Positions 43,280 through 56,245 of a stretch of 64,000 nucleotides of DNA are shown piece by piece (the first letter of the stretch is position 1; each line of letters opens with the position of its first letter). The DNA is from Tanypteryx hageni (taxonomy: Eukaryota; Arthropoda; Insecta; Odonata; Petaluridae): assembly GCA_028673005.1 (NCBI GenBank), contig CM054116.1, positions 22,731,840-22,795,839 of the forward strand, in the 5' to 3' direction. The notes beneath the pieces were generated by a model, which did no database searches, was not told the origin of the DNA, and worked only from the letters and a program-made list of their open reading frames with translations. Position numbers and translations under genes: made by a program.

Positions 43280-46200
43280 AAAGAAAGAGAAAGGAATTGC
43301 GTTAAAGGGATCGCTATGCGAAGCTCCGTAACGACTGGCACCGCTAAAAGATTTGAAGAATGCGAAATGAATTTGGATGAAAATCGTTTGGCTTGAGGAT
43401 TAAATTATTTAAAACCTCTAAATACAGTTAAAAATAAGGTATTCGATAAAAAAGCGAGTTCTCGTGTACCATTCGGAATAAAAGGACAAAAATTTCGAGG
43501 CTGATTCCGAACTCTAAAAAGGGCAAAGGTGAAATGACAAATGACATGGAGAGTGATCGCCGCAGAACAAATGAAATAATGGATTGGATTACAGGTCAGA
43601 AAGGAACCATAAACAAGTTAGGAAAGTGTATAGTGCATCATAAATTGGTGAGTTTCGTGCGATGGAGTATTGGAATTCTAGTTAGATTTTTTTGATAAGG
43701 GATAATTATACGATAAAAATTTATTTGGAAAGAAATATTCTATTAAACTATGTAGTTCTACAAATTTTATTTGAGGCCTTTTTATGATTAATGTTTTACG
43801 AGTTATGCCTGTTCGTTATTTTATTCTATTTGTCAAGTGGCGCCCCTGATCGGGTTATGTGAACTATTTATATCATTTTCTCATTGTCTTTGCTCGGAAG
43901 TCCTAGATACTAAATTCCATGAAAATCCGTACGGTAGAAACCGAAAACGAATATGCGTACGGACGGACAGATCGAGGCTAATAGGCGCTCACGCTGGAAG
44001 CGAAACGAAAGGAATGTCGCTGGAATATTTTTCTTCCGATTATAGAAAGACGTAGGAAATTATTACTTCAATTTTTTGCGGCTATTTTGTTCTGTGAATA
44101 AAGGCACCTTTCCATAAATAGCTATTCATAATAACATGTAAAGTTCAAGAAGAATACATTCAAACAATCGGTCGCTACTATTTCAAAATGACCTAAATAA
44201 TAACACCAGCAAGTACTCTATCCGCAAGGAAAAACATTTCGGAGAGTTTCGACGTCGGTTGACAGCCGTAGAGAAATCGCTTCCAATAGATCGCACGAGC
44301 ACCTTCCATTCTCTCTCTCTCTCACACACACACACGCACGCCCGCATATATAGCAGGCACGCATGTCGCCTCACATCCATCCTCCACGCAACGGCAGTCC
44401 CGTCGCAAAGGAAACTCTCCTTCTATCCCTCTATTTCTTTTCAACTTGCTCTAAGCGGCATTGAATGGCTGCGATTCCATTTCTCTCTTTCGCTCCTACG
44501 CAAGGAAAGTTCAAAGGAGATACGGGAGAATCGGCGCCGCAGCGTGAGAAATATCAAACGAAAAATGGGAATAAAATGAAGCTGTTTTCCAATAAGGGTG
44601 GGTGGGGGGTGTCCAAAATATTGCCCGTGGATCCATGAAAGAGGGCGAGAAGGGAGTTTAAGGAGAGAGAGGCAGAAAAGAGATAAGGAAGATGACGACG
44701 CAGAAACTTGTAGCGCATATCGAAGATGAAGTGAACGCCAACAACGCATATTACATCGATTCAAAGATAAATGTCTAAATCCACAATCAATCTCAAATCG
44801 CACAAACGATTCCTTTTCGGCCATGGCATTGCGAAAGAGAGTCGACCATCGAAACAAGAAGAGAGATTCTGAAGAAGATCTTTTTCTCCTTCGCGTATTC
44901 ATTTCTAGAGAAATGTGCACTCTGATTCACTGGGGTGAATTGCCTCCATCGCGAAATTATATGCCGCAACAAATTATTTTGAAAAAATAAAGTGCATGTA
45001 AATGGTGTTAATTATTAACAGCAATTTCGTGCCGCCAAACTCTCTAGTGAAATGGATAGAAGCAGAGAAAGAGCGTCGGATTTAAGAATGGCTCTATATT
45101 GCACTCGATATCAATATGGATCAGTGAAACACATTCTCAACAATAAGTGGACTTTTCATCCACAATTCTAGAGAAAGTGACATTCGTCGCCAAAGATAAT
45201 GTTGTGCGATCACTTGAACGAGAGAGCCTCGAACAAAATTCCATTAACGGTTCAAGCTGGAAAGAAAATATTCCTAACCGCTCCACACATAACACCAGAG
45301 CCTGAATCGGTACATGTAGGTGGAAAGATAAATAAAGTTACGCAAATACAATTACCGAAGCAAGGAATACTAGTTAAAAACACAAATTAAAAAAAAAATA
45401 TTTTGCAAGGGAAACAGTTCACCGACTTTCTACCATTAAGGGACAGGACAAGAGAGCCACAGAAAGCAGTGCAGACACGGCCGTCTGGGAGACCGAAGAT
45501 CACGTGGCTGGACCACAGCGGGTCAAGGGGAGAGGGAAAGAGAGAGAGGGAGAGGAAGAGAGGGAAAAAGAGGGAGAGGAAGAGAGGGAAAAGAGGGAGA
45601 GAGAGAGAGGGAGATTGGGGTAGGGAGAGAGAGATTGGGGTAGGGAGAGGGAGATTGGGGTAGGGAGTGATGAGAGGGAGAGAGAGGGGGGGAGAGGGAT
45701 AGGAAAAGAGGGAAAAAGAGGGAGAGAGGGGGGGAGAGAGAGAGAAGGGAAACGGAGAAAGGGGGAGTCGGCGGCGGAAGAGGAGTAGAGGGGGCGGAGG
45801 AGTCTTAGACGGGAGCGGGTTGAATATATGAGGGTAGGAAACTCGACCCGAAGGAAGATTGTTGCATGGGGGGAAGGTTTGAGAGGATGACGGCGGAGTG
45901 GGAGGTTGGGAGGCAGTGAGTGCGCGTTCCTTGGTGCTACTGCTCTCAAACGCTCCATCGAAGACTTGTTCGACGTCATACTCGATATTAGGGCTGCCTC
46001 GAGGTCGGAAGGCACTTCACGAACTCACTCCGGGACTAGAGAGGTGCCTTCATCGCTAACCCATATGACTACTAGGAAGGAGAAAAATGACTCTCCGAGT
46101 CCTTTCCCCTTGAAAGCGAAATGAAAACTGGTCAAAAAACATCACTCGAAGGCATATGGCAATAAGTTATTTTATAAAATGAACAAGTCGCTCAAAAAAT

Positions 46201-46479
46201 AATGACAGTGTTTTTAAAAGGCCGAAAAAGCCCGTTCCGTATTCAATTTGGGCAAGAACAAAACAATCAACATGGCACACGTGCCGAAAGTACCATGCAA
46301 GTCGAATTAATTTGGCATGCTACTTTATGAATCTCTTGCCTATATTCGAACTATTCAATTCTTTTTTATCAATATAAAAACATCAGTAGCTGATTTAACA
46401 TTAGCTAGATGGTGAGAGCTTGGCACTCGAAATATGTATTTAGCGTTACTGGTCTCTTCTAAGTTTTGACTTAGCGTTA
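42861..46479. other. Gene-free stretch with low-complexity tracts
   Basis: GA microsatellite at 43237-43276, CT/CA microsatellite at 44310-44335, and a GA/GGGAGA tract at 45525-45770. Near 43900-43980 there is dispersed-repeat text (AAATTCCATGAAAATCCGTACGG, GGACGGACAGA). Frames up to 171 codons overlap the tracts and have no domain. Confidence 0.4.
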
Positions 46480-46994
46480 CAGGTTGTCCTCGCTTAACAC
46501 GAGTTCACTTAAAACGATATTCATATTAAGATGATATACCAATTAGGGAACCTATTCACTGTATACGAAGAAGTTCTCGGTTTAACACGAACTGCGACAC
46601 GATCCAATACGTGAAAAAATAAAAAATTTCCATTAATGCAACGTATTATATATTAATTTATATTTATTTGTAAATATTAGATAATTTACAATTTGCAGTC
46701 GCAAAGTCAAAGTAAAACTTCGCTTAGACTTTTTCGTGATTTTTACCGCGAAAGAGTGAATGACGATGTCGGAAAAAGAGAAACTGTACGCAAATGATGG
46801 AATACTACATTAAAACACGCGAAATAAGCCTCGGAAGACGAATTCAGATTGTGAAGAACACGCATCACCACAACCACTCACTGTGCTCCTCTGTGCAGTC
46901 GTTAACCACCACTAGGTGAAAGTTATAAATTAATGAATATTCTAAGTATAAATAAAAATGTATATATCCACTGTGATATGGGCAACATTTTTGG

Positions 46995-47676
46995 TTTATA
47001 GTCTTTATGGCTTATAGTTTCGTCGTTGCCTCTTTCTGTCTGTACGTCTGTCTGTCTTCCCTATTAACTCTTTAACCAATACACCAACTTTCATGACACT
47101 TGGTGGAAATTTCTTGCTACTTGGCCCGAGCTCCTGAGGATAGTTTTTGTTAAGAAGATTGAAAGTCCCGGGTTCGATTCCAGGAACTATAATTCCCATT
47201 TGATTTACATGGGAAATCTGAAACCCATCGTGCACATCCTTGCACATTAAAATATCTTAGAATTGTAATATGGGAGCGCGATTTGTACTATTCTCTGAAG
47301 AAATGAATGAAGAATCTAATTTTTATCGTAGAATGTTGCTTATCGATCGTATTTCTTCGAATTTTGCGTAAATATCAGCGTTTTTGAAGTTTTTATCACT
47401 CGTTAAGTGTTGCCATCGCAACGACTATTGTTGGACTCGAATTCGGTGTAGTCTAGTATACACAGGCGTTATTTTTGCCACACAAATACGCGTGATCAAT
47501 TTAGGTTTCCGTTCGAATGTATTTGTATTATTTTATAACGCTAAATTAAGAAATTTTGGAACACAAAGAGTTACACATCCGCGGTGATTTAAAACTATTA
47601 AAGCCAATATAAGTATTAAATAAATGATTACATGGAAAGTAGGCATCATAAGTTTCGTTTGGATCATCTTGTTTAT
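46995..47676 (+). repeat. 650-bp dispersed repeat, copy B
   Basis: Matches copy A (19183-19832) in reverse. At 47115-47190 it has a tRNA-like segment: TTGGCCCGAGCTCCTGAGG (A-box-like) and CCGGGTTCGATTCCAGG (perfect B box). It opens with CTGTCTGTACGTCTGTCTGTC and ACACCAACTTTCATGACAC. A retroelement or SINE-derived composite is possible; the class is not settled. Confidence 0.85.
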
Positions 47677-48064
47677 TGTACGAAAATCTATATTCTACGT
47701 ATAAATCCCCGCCAATTCCTACTGTTGATCTTTTGTTTTTCTGCCATCAACTGCCCTTCTTCCCATCTCATTCTGATTTAATTTACCAACTGATTTAAGA
47801 TCGATCTAAAAACAAGAAAATCGGATCAGATCCTACACATTTAACAATAACGGATTCTTCAGTTCAATCAAGCGGTCGCACATTAAAGGAATGGTCATTT
47901 ATGATCGAAGGATCCTGCAGAGCTAGCACACGTTAATTTACGTGTTATGTATATTGTTCATGTATTGTAATTTATTTATATTGCGCTCGTTCCTGCACTG
48001 CAATTTGTATTAACACGTAAGTAAAATGTACATTAATACTTGTATGTACCGTACTAAACCTCTG

Positions 48065-48361
48065 CAGCGCCGGCCCGAGCTACAGGCGCCCCGGGCGGCT
48101 GCCCGGGGCGCCAAAGTTTTTGGGGCGCTATCCCGATCATTTATCTATGCATTACTTGCAAGTGAATAAATGTTGGATATAAATTTATATCGAAGAACAG
48201 GCTAGAATCATGATGGCATTTCTTTTAAGTTTTTATAATCAATAATGTTTACAGAGCGTTAAAATAATTAACATGTAGCAACCTTGTAAATATCTCAACA
48301 AAAATTAACGGAGGGGGGCGCTATCTCGCCCGGGGCGCCAAAATTCATCGGGCCGCCCCTG
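48065..48361 (+). mobile_element. hAT MITE, complete copy
   Basis: Ends CAGCGCCGGCCCGA ... GGGCCGCCCCTG are inverted. Flanks AACCTCTG (48057-48064) and AATCTCTG (48362-48369) agree at 7 of 8 bases. GC-rich ends with GCCCCGGGCGG and CGCCCGGGGCGCC palindromes enclose an AT-rich, noncoding centre. The truncated relative is at 32018. Confidence 0.9.
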
Positions 48362-48506
48362 AATCTCTGCTTTCTCGGACGACCTCTCTCCCTCGAACAC
48401 GCATCTCTCACCTTTTACGTGGTTTCTTACGGTTTAGCACGAATTCGCTTAAAACGACACTTTTAAGAAACGTATCTTTCATGTTAAGCGGAGAATGCCT
48501 GCACTG

Positions 48507-49440
48507 ATATTCTCCAAGTCCTTACTTGTACGGTTCGGAATTAGAACTTCAAGTAATCATTCATGAACATTGCAAATTGAGAAAACGAGGAGCATGCGAT
48601 TAATGAAATTACACTAATTAAGCATATATTTCACTTCAATTAGACAACAGGAGAAATAAATAAAAAAAATTCTGGGTCTGAAATACTAAACTCAAATACT
48701 TGGATGGTGTCAGAGGAGAAAAAGGTGACTGGAGGGAAAATAAGGGATAGGGTCGAGAGGAGGACGGGAGTGTGTTTGTAGATGTAAGGGAAGAAGAGGG
48801 CGGGGAAAAGGAAAAGCACGAACGAAGGAGAGGGAGGAAACGTGAGAGGGAGTAAGGAGAGGAGAGATGCTCCCTAGGGCGACCCGACGCATCTCCTCAT
48901 CTCTCGCTAGATGTCGTTCGTGGAGCGAGGGTCGGAGGTTGGGACGGGAAAAAGTTCGTTCACGTGGGCAACGGATCGAGTGTCACACAGCGCGACGACT
49001 TCAACAAATCAAAATAAAAAAGAACCATCCACCTCAACTTGACATTTTTATGCACGCAATCTTTTAAAGGAATCCGTTTCATAATAATGCTTATGAAAAT
49101 AATTCCATGGGTTTTCAGTTCTAATGCTTCAATAAAATTTGTATTTGAGACTACGTGTATATGGATGGTAATTTAGAGTATAACAAACATATTGAGGTGA
49201 TAAATTGCATTGCGTATTTCACGATTTACAATGTTAACTATAGAAAAGTCTTTGCTGTACGCATCGTACTCATATATAATTCAAAGCTTCTGACAGCTTA
49301 TTTGGAGAAAAAGGTCCTGAGGTGAAGACAGAAATTTTAAACTCTCTTAGCAAATCATGTTAAACAACATGTTATGAAGAGAATAATACAAAATCGAAGC
49401 TTATTTCGGTAACTTTGGGAAGAAAAAAAGGTGATTCCAT
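48507..49440. other. Gene-free stretch
   Basis: A purine-rich tract lies at 48710-48870; the rest is AT-rich. No domain seen. Confidence 0.3.
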
Positions 49441-49712
49441 AAGTGGTTCCCAACCTGGTGCTCGCGGTCACCGCTTTGCTTCGTAGCAGTGCTATTCTGC
49501 TCTTTTACGATGCTAAAAATCGAGTATGCTTGCGACATTAGTTTGATTTATTCAGTTATTTTTCTAAACTCATTAAAGTACACTAGTGACAACTTTAACT
49601 TTGGTTTGATTTCATTTATGATTATTTTTATTTTAGCAAAGTATTGCGGTGCTTGCCTCATATTCTAAAAATACTTTGGTGCCCGACGCATTGAAAAGGT
49701 TGAGAACCGCGG
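49441..49712. mobile_element. hAT MITE
   Basis: AAGTGGTTCCCAACCTGGTG at the left and the inverse of GCGGTTCTCAACCTTTTC at the right. CCATAAG occurs at both flanks but the exact target duplication is ambiguous. The inside is noncoding. Confidence 0.65.
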
Positions 49713-52629
49713 CCATAAGAGGTGATAATTTGAATATTGTAAACCGAAATCCTTCGCTCCGCCATTTACACCTCGCTGCAATGTGACAATAGACTCCAGA
49801 GCAAAGGGAATGAATGATAAAGAAGTATTTCAAAAAGCATATTTTACCTTTTCTTCGTATAATTGTAGCACTAGCAATACATATCCCTTCACTTCTAACG
49901 TTATCTCATTCGCTACTTTAATTAGGTCTCTTATAATACTTTTCAGCAAAACGTATAATAATTTAATTTAAAATGTAAGTAAATCAGTACGTCAAACTCG
50001 AAATGTATGCGGGCCGCATTAAAGCGATCAATGCTATATATTAAAGCAAAGGCTGTTATAGAAAGGACGCAATTGTTTAATGAGGGCCAGAGGTGGAACA
50101 ATAAACTTCATCTAGAATATTAAAAGCCTGTTTTGCCATTAAAAGCAATAATTTGGAAAATACGTTTATTGTAATTCAATAGCTATGAAAAATCACGTCT
50201 CCTTTTCACTAAAAATGATGCATCTATATAAAATCCCAAACGATTTGTTCAGACAAAAATTAGCATTCAGGCAGAGAAAGGACCGCCAGTTTGACATGTC
50301 TGACGTAAACGATGACTTGTTCTCAAGCGCCTTTTAGTCCTATGGTTTAGAAACATCGACCTATTACAAACCTACAAATATAGATTGAGGCGAAGTGACC
50401 TATCGATTCCAGTCGGGAAATTAAAGACAAACGCAATACAGTGAGACCTAACGAACCTCTGGACAGAAAATGGCAGCTGCCAAGTATGTGTGGGTGCGCG
50501 CAAAAAGAGCATATGGGGATCAAGTGAGAAGGACGGTGTAATTAAATTTGTTTTGAAGATTAAGAGCAAAAGCATGTTTTGTTGAAACAAAAAAAAATCT
50601 CAAGATATAGTAAAATATTACAGCCGTAACAGAAAAATCGAGGGAAGATGATACGAATCACGGCAGAAGAAAATTGAAGAGACGACAATTGGGAGACAGG
50701 AAAGGCGGAAGAAAGAGTTGATTGTATTCGCCTTCACACTCTCCTGCGAGAGCGAAAAAATTAAAATGGGAGCCATTCTCCAATCTATCCGTCCAAACGC
50801 CTTCCAAATGCGCTCTCGACCACCGCTTTGGAGACGAAAGGAAGGAGCTCTGTGGGAGAGGGACGCGAGATGAGAGGTCGCTCGACACCTGGATCCCTTT
50901 TATTGTTCTCTTAGCGTGTCTGCGCGTGTAAGTGAAGGGAGAGGAGCGTGCAAGAGGGGGAGACCCGTGTGACAGAATTGCAGGGAAGAAGTGAAGCGGA
51001 GTGTTGAAGAACTGCGTGGGAGGGATGGAGAGAAAGGCATGCGGAGGGAATGGACATGAATATGCCAAAGCGTTTATAATATGAGCATCGCGTTATAGAT
51101 TACCTAATCCAAATCCAATCTCTTAGTTTTTTTACCATCTTCATAATATCGAAAAAACAGTAGAATGACGATAAAATACGCGTTAGATGTGAAATGAGGA
51201 TAAAAAGGCAAATAAAACCACACTCCCCTCAATTTATGGCAGCCGCTGGACAGCACATTCTTCGTAATGGTCCGGAGGGGACGCAAATAAAGACAATGAA
51301 TCCAACAGGATTTTCTGGTAAAAAAATCATCTTTACGGAAAAGTGAGAGGTTATCGCCCCGATTTTTATCATTTTTTCGCATGCGATTTCTTTTCGTCTC
51401 ACTGGCAACGATAGCATGAATAAAATAGAAGTTTACCTTTTTGGCAAGCGACGTGATAATTAAATCTCGGTAATTATGCGAGAATTTAACCGCTCGATCG
51501 AAATATTGATATAAAATCAGTTGAAATAACGATTTATTCTAGGCACGATCGTAAAAAGAAATACACCGATCCCACATCTGTAGGGAGTAGGTAGACACAT
51601 TGGCCCATCGGTTCGATGTCGTCGAGAGGGTCGGGGCAAAAGCTCGGACTCGGCTCCACCGCCTTCGTGTTTGGGTGGGGACGGCCCTGGGAAGATCGAT
51701 GGGGGGCGGTGGGGAGCTAAGCGACATTAGATTGCGTCCCTCAGTTGCCGCCAGACAAGGCAGGACGCGCGTAGAAGCATCAAAAGACGTAACTAAGGAG
51801 GATTCGCTCGGAGGGTTAATTTTTACGGCTGTCTAGAAAGCAGGACGGGGCGAGGACTAGAGGCAATCGCTCCGAGTTTTCCAGCTTGTAGATTATTGCG
51901 TTTGCATTCTAGACTGATATAACTTGACCACACACCGGAATACAAACCAAGATGGAAACAGCGTTTATAAAACGATGATTTCAAGTCCACAGGATATGAA
52001 TGAACTGTTATAAATTGATCGGATGAAAAATATTAAAAAATAAATAAAAAGCGTTATTGTTTCAGAGATTCATGAGACTTTTTCTTAGACTCCAAACTCA
52101 TACGTGTCCTTCATTCACCGAAAATAAAAAAACCGCGATGAAGAACTTTCGAGTTTCAAAGAACGGAAGCGGGAGATTCGAGTGTTCCAGGCGAACGTTC
52201 ATCCAAATTCCGGAAGAATCGCCTCATGCAGTTTAAAACCTCTCTCCCCTTCCATCGCATGCAGCAACCAAATCCTTTCTCCCTTCTCACCCCTTTCGTC
52301 CCGCGTGCATCCGCCGCTTCCTTCCTCTTCCCCGGAACCGGCGGCTTCGCACACCCAGCCGAAGAGGGCACACTCTGCGGTGTGCGGTTACCGCGAGTGC
52401 CACACGTGACTATCCAGAGACAACCGATGGACTTACTACTTCACCATTCCTAAAGCCACGATGACACTTACTAGCAGACCTTCGCACGCTTCCTTTCTCG
52501 CTACCACCTACCTCCGTTGGCATTTGTGTGCACGCGCACGTGCGTGTCTTCAACGATTAAGGGCAGGAAGTACGGATAAGATGACATAATGAGAGAAAAA
52601 CATCTTTATTTCGGGAAGGAGTGACACAG
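49713..52629. other. Gene-free stretch
   Basis: Purine-rich at 50640-51050 and GC-richer at 51590-51800 and 52180-52520. Overlapping frames on both strands up to 136 codons, none recognised. Confidence 0.3.
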
Positions 52630-53340
52630 TCAAGTGGTTTTTCCCATCAAAACCGAAGGAAGAGAGGGACGGAATTGTGTGTGTGAGAGAGAGAGGAATT
52701 TCGACGGACGGACCATAAGATCCTTCAGTCGACAGCGATCGCCCCAGCCGCCCCTGCTGACCTCAGGGTCCGGCCTGAGACGCCGACGCTCAAAAGCGCC
52801 ACGGTGGGAGGTGAGATTAGGCGGGAAGACAAGAGGATGGGAAGCGGCGCCGATGCCGAGGCGGGGGGTCAATATTCAGGGTGAAGGTGAGGTGGGGGAG
52901 GCGGCAGAGAGGGAGAGAGAAAGTGAGGGGGATGGGGACAATACACGTGCCCAAGTCTCAGAGGACCGTTCAAAGAGCAAGAGAATTTCTAGAAGTCGGG
53001 GAGAAAGGAAAGATCCCCTACTCAATCGTAAAAATGTCCGAAACTACGAGAAGAGTGAATCGATAAGAGAAAACCTTGTGGGAGTATAGGGTAAGGGAGT
53101 AGGAAGGGGTGAGAGGGGAGCTGGAGGGATGGTAAGAGGGGAGTAGGAGTGGAAGTAGGAGAGCGATGTTAAGAGGGGAGGGTAAGAGGGGAGAGAGGAG
53201 GGAGGGTAAAAGGGGAGAGAGGAGGGAGGGTAAGAGGGGGGAGAGGGGAGAGAAAATAAGAGGGGGAGAGGGGAGTAGAAAGGAGGGTAAGAGAGGGGGA
53301 GGGGAGAAGGAGAGGGTTAAAGGGGGGATCTCTATCTCGA
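52630..53340 (+). repeat. Purine-rich tract with GAGAGGGGA repeats
   Basis: Irregular GGGAGAGAGGAGGGAGGGTAAAAG-type units at 53095-53320. Frames on both strands are by-products. Confidence 0.7.
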
Positions 53341-54640
53341 CGCGACGATGCGACGCTGCAGCTCTCGGAACAAATGAAGGAGAGGGAAAGAATGTATCCT
53401 CGCACATGCGAGGGGAAATGACTGTACGCAAAAAACTCCCCGACAACGCTCTCTCTGAATAAACTGAAATTCACGATCACGAAAAGGATGAATAACGAGA
53501 TCCACGGAGTTTTTTGGTAATATAATGCAGTAAGGAGGACAATTACAACTGCCAGACGAAAATTTTTTCATATAATTATGTAATCTCATCTTCATTCGGA
53601 TATCTTTCAATATGGGCTACCTCACCAAAACGTCTGTCATCCAAGGGAGATGTATCCATTATGTATAAAAGAATGCAAACTCGAAATCTCACACACAGCA
53701 AGAGCGATGGACACAAATAAAAATACCGAAGCAAAAACAAAGAAATGAAGATCTCGGAAATTAAGTAAACAAATCGTCTCCTAATTATTATGTATTATCG
53801 ACAATGAAAAAAAAGGTTCCTGAAAACAAAAAGGCGACATAAAAACATGAGAATTTTCAGATTCACGGTCAAGTGTTTGCATAACATAAATCGGCGCATC
53901 TCAAACATTAACTCGAGGCATGACGATCATAGTGAGAGTATGGTAGCAAATTTCAAAGTTTATCCTTTCTAAAAACGACGTTTTACTATAAAAATTTTAA
54001 TAGTGAAAATTTCGTATCACCAAAATCTTTTACATTATTATAAAATATATAAATGCTCACTGGAATAAAGAAACGCTATGATTACTTAAAACAATGAATT
54101 GAATAAAATTGTGGATTGTTTACCGTTCGTTTTAAACAATTAGCTTTTTTGTATTTTTCTATTTATACGATTTTCCCTCGATTTAACAGGCGTTACTAAT
54201 GATGCTGTTAAACTAATGGGCTTCCTCAAATGTCATGATCTGTAGACTTTTTTGATTTATCTATTAGACAACTCAATGGATGCAATTGATTGCGATACTA
54301 TTACTAAACATGAAACGCAGTAGGCTACATCTATTTCCAGGACAAAAAACTTCGCCAGAAAATCACGACAAAGCAGCAGTAAAACGGGAGTGATGAAAAG
54401 ATCCTCTAGACCGAAATCATTATCACTGAGAAGAAAGAGAAAGATGAGAGCAGAGGAAGGAAACGGGGAAGAGAGCGGAAGCCATTTACGTCGCGCGGCT
54501 CTCATACGCTGCAGCAGGTGAAAATGTCGAGAGAGAGAGAGAGAGGAAGTGTTACGAAGAGATGAGCAGAAGGAAGAATCGGATGGAAAGAAAGGAGAGA
54601 AATGGGCGGAGAGAAATGGGCTGAGAGAAATCGGCGGAGG
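53341..54640. other. Gene-free stretch
   Basis: AT-rich, no recognisable frame. A GA run is at 54528-54545. Confidence 0.3.
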
Positions 54641-54644
54641 AAAG

Positions 54645-54985
54645 GGGTGCAGAGAAAAGGAGCAGAGGAAAAGGGAGCAGAGGAAAAGGGAGCAGAGGAA
54701 AATGGAGCAGAGGAAAAAGGAGCAGAGGAAAAAGGAGCAGAGGAAAAAGGAGCAGAGGAAAAAGGAGCAGAGGAAAAAGGAGCAGAGGAAAAAGGAGCAG
54801 AGGAAAAGGGAGCAGAGGAAAAGGGAGCAGAGGAAAAGGGAGCAGAGGAAAATGGAGCAGAGGAAAAGGGAGCAGAGGAAAATGGAGCAGAGGAAAAGGG
54901 AGCAGAGGAAAATGGAGCAGAGGAAAAGGAAGCAGAGGAAAAGGGAGCAGAGGAAAATGGAGCAGAGGAAAAGGGAGCAGGACAA
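54645..54985 (+). repeat. 15-bp minisatellite
   Basis: About 22 units of GAGCAGAGGAAAAGG with A/G and T variants at two positions. As 15 is a multiple of three and there are no stops, frames of 160-260 codons appear on both strands; they are by-products. Confidence 0.92.
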
Positions 54986-55139
54986 AAGCGAAACAGGAGA
55001 CGCCGATCGACTCTTCCTGAAGAGTCGGGTATTCATTCCCCTTCTATTGCATTCGCTCCCTCAAAAATCCCTCACAAAAGAGAAGGATTATTATAGTTAG
55101 CCAAGTCACGGAAAATCCCTCTCAGTTCAAAAACAAAGG

Positions 55140-55615
55140 GAGAAAGAGAGAGGATGGGGGAAAAGAGAGGAGGGGGAGGGAGAAAGGGGGAGAGAGGAGA
55201 GGGGGGAGGGAGAAAGGGGGAGAGAGGAGAGGGGGGAGGGAGGAAGGGGGAGAGAGGAGGAGAGAGGAGGGGGAGGGAGGGAGAAGGAGGAGAGGAGGGA
55301 GGGAGAAAGGGGGGAGAGGAGGGAGAGAGAAAGAGGGAGAGAGGAGGGAGAAAGGGAGAGAGAGGAGGGAGGGAGGGAGAAAGGGAGATAGGGGAGGGAG
55401 GGAAAGAGAGAGGAGAGAGGAGGGAAAGAGAGAGGAGAGAGGAGGGAGAAAGGGGGAGAGAGGAGGGAAAAGGGGGAGATAGGAGGGAGGAAGGGGGAGA
55501 GAGGAGGGAGGAAGGGGGAGAGAGGGAGGAAGGGGGAGAGAGGAGAAAGGGGGAGAGAGGAGGAGGAAGGGGGAGAGGAGGAGGAAGGGGGAGAGAGGAG
55601 GGAGGGAGAAAGATA
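55140..55615 (+). repeat. GA-rich low-complexity tract
   Basis: Almost pure purine for about 475 bases, irregular GGGGGAGAGAGGAGG units. No coding meaning. Confidence 0.88.
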
Positions 55616-56245
55616 TCACGCGGGGAGTCAGGTTTGTTAAGAAGCGAATACTGCTGAAGAGGGTTTCGAACGATAAGGCGGGGTTCAGGAAATGATGGAC
55701 GAGATCCGACTGGAGTAAAAGTTTACTTGTACATATTGATTTACTGGCTTAAACTTCCGTTACTGCTGTCAAAGCGGCATGATACTCCAGTATCGCGAAT
55801 AAACTGCCCGGCTAAAAATAGCGAACTCTTGAGTCCTATTCTGAACCACGATTTAAATACCAATAGAAGGTTTTTAATGATGGAGTCGTAGCATTGGTAT
55901 TCTCTAGATTTATCCACGAAAAGCGAGAAAAACTGCAATAGTAAAAATAGGTCATCGAGGAGTGACATAAATGCTAAAACTTAATCATATAAAACTCGAG
56001 CATTAATTTTACCAAGGCATAACGTTCATTTTACGACGATATTAAATAATATTTTCTTTCAAATAAAGAAATTCCTCCATATAATGGCTTTTAAACTTTT
56101 ATTTAATTCACAATTAATTTGATAAAGGTATTTATTTTTATAGGTGGGTGTATTATTTTAATGGTTATTTAAAAACGAGAATACAGCAACATTTCGGTTT
56201 GTTTGATTAAACCATAACCATACCGTCTCACAAACATGACCAAAC
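55616..56245. other. Gene-free stretch
   Basis: One 75-codon minus-strand frame without a domain; otherwise AT-rich. Confidence 0.3.

Larger units (their letters stand above)
46480..48506. mobile_element. pogo/Tigger-like remnant with two nested repeats
   Basis: The left end CAGGTTGTCCTCGCTTAACACGA (preceded by TA) pairs with the inverse of the right end, CAGTGCAGGCATTCTCCGCTTAACATGA. Both ends are followed by CACGA(G/A)TTC(A/G)CTTAAAACGA in the same relative orientation. No transposase is recognisable between. The interior holds the 650-bp repeat (46995-47676) and a hAT MITE (48065-48361). Confidence 0.55.

Noticed and set aside
47115..47190. A tRNA gene
   Set aside because: It is embedded in a dispersed repeat; the second copy is decayed and the cloverleaf does not close.
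54257..55657. Frames of 160-260 codons rich in Cys-Ser-Leu-Phe or Glu-Gln-Arg-Lys
   Set aside because: By-products of a 15-bp minisatellite and a GA tract.
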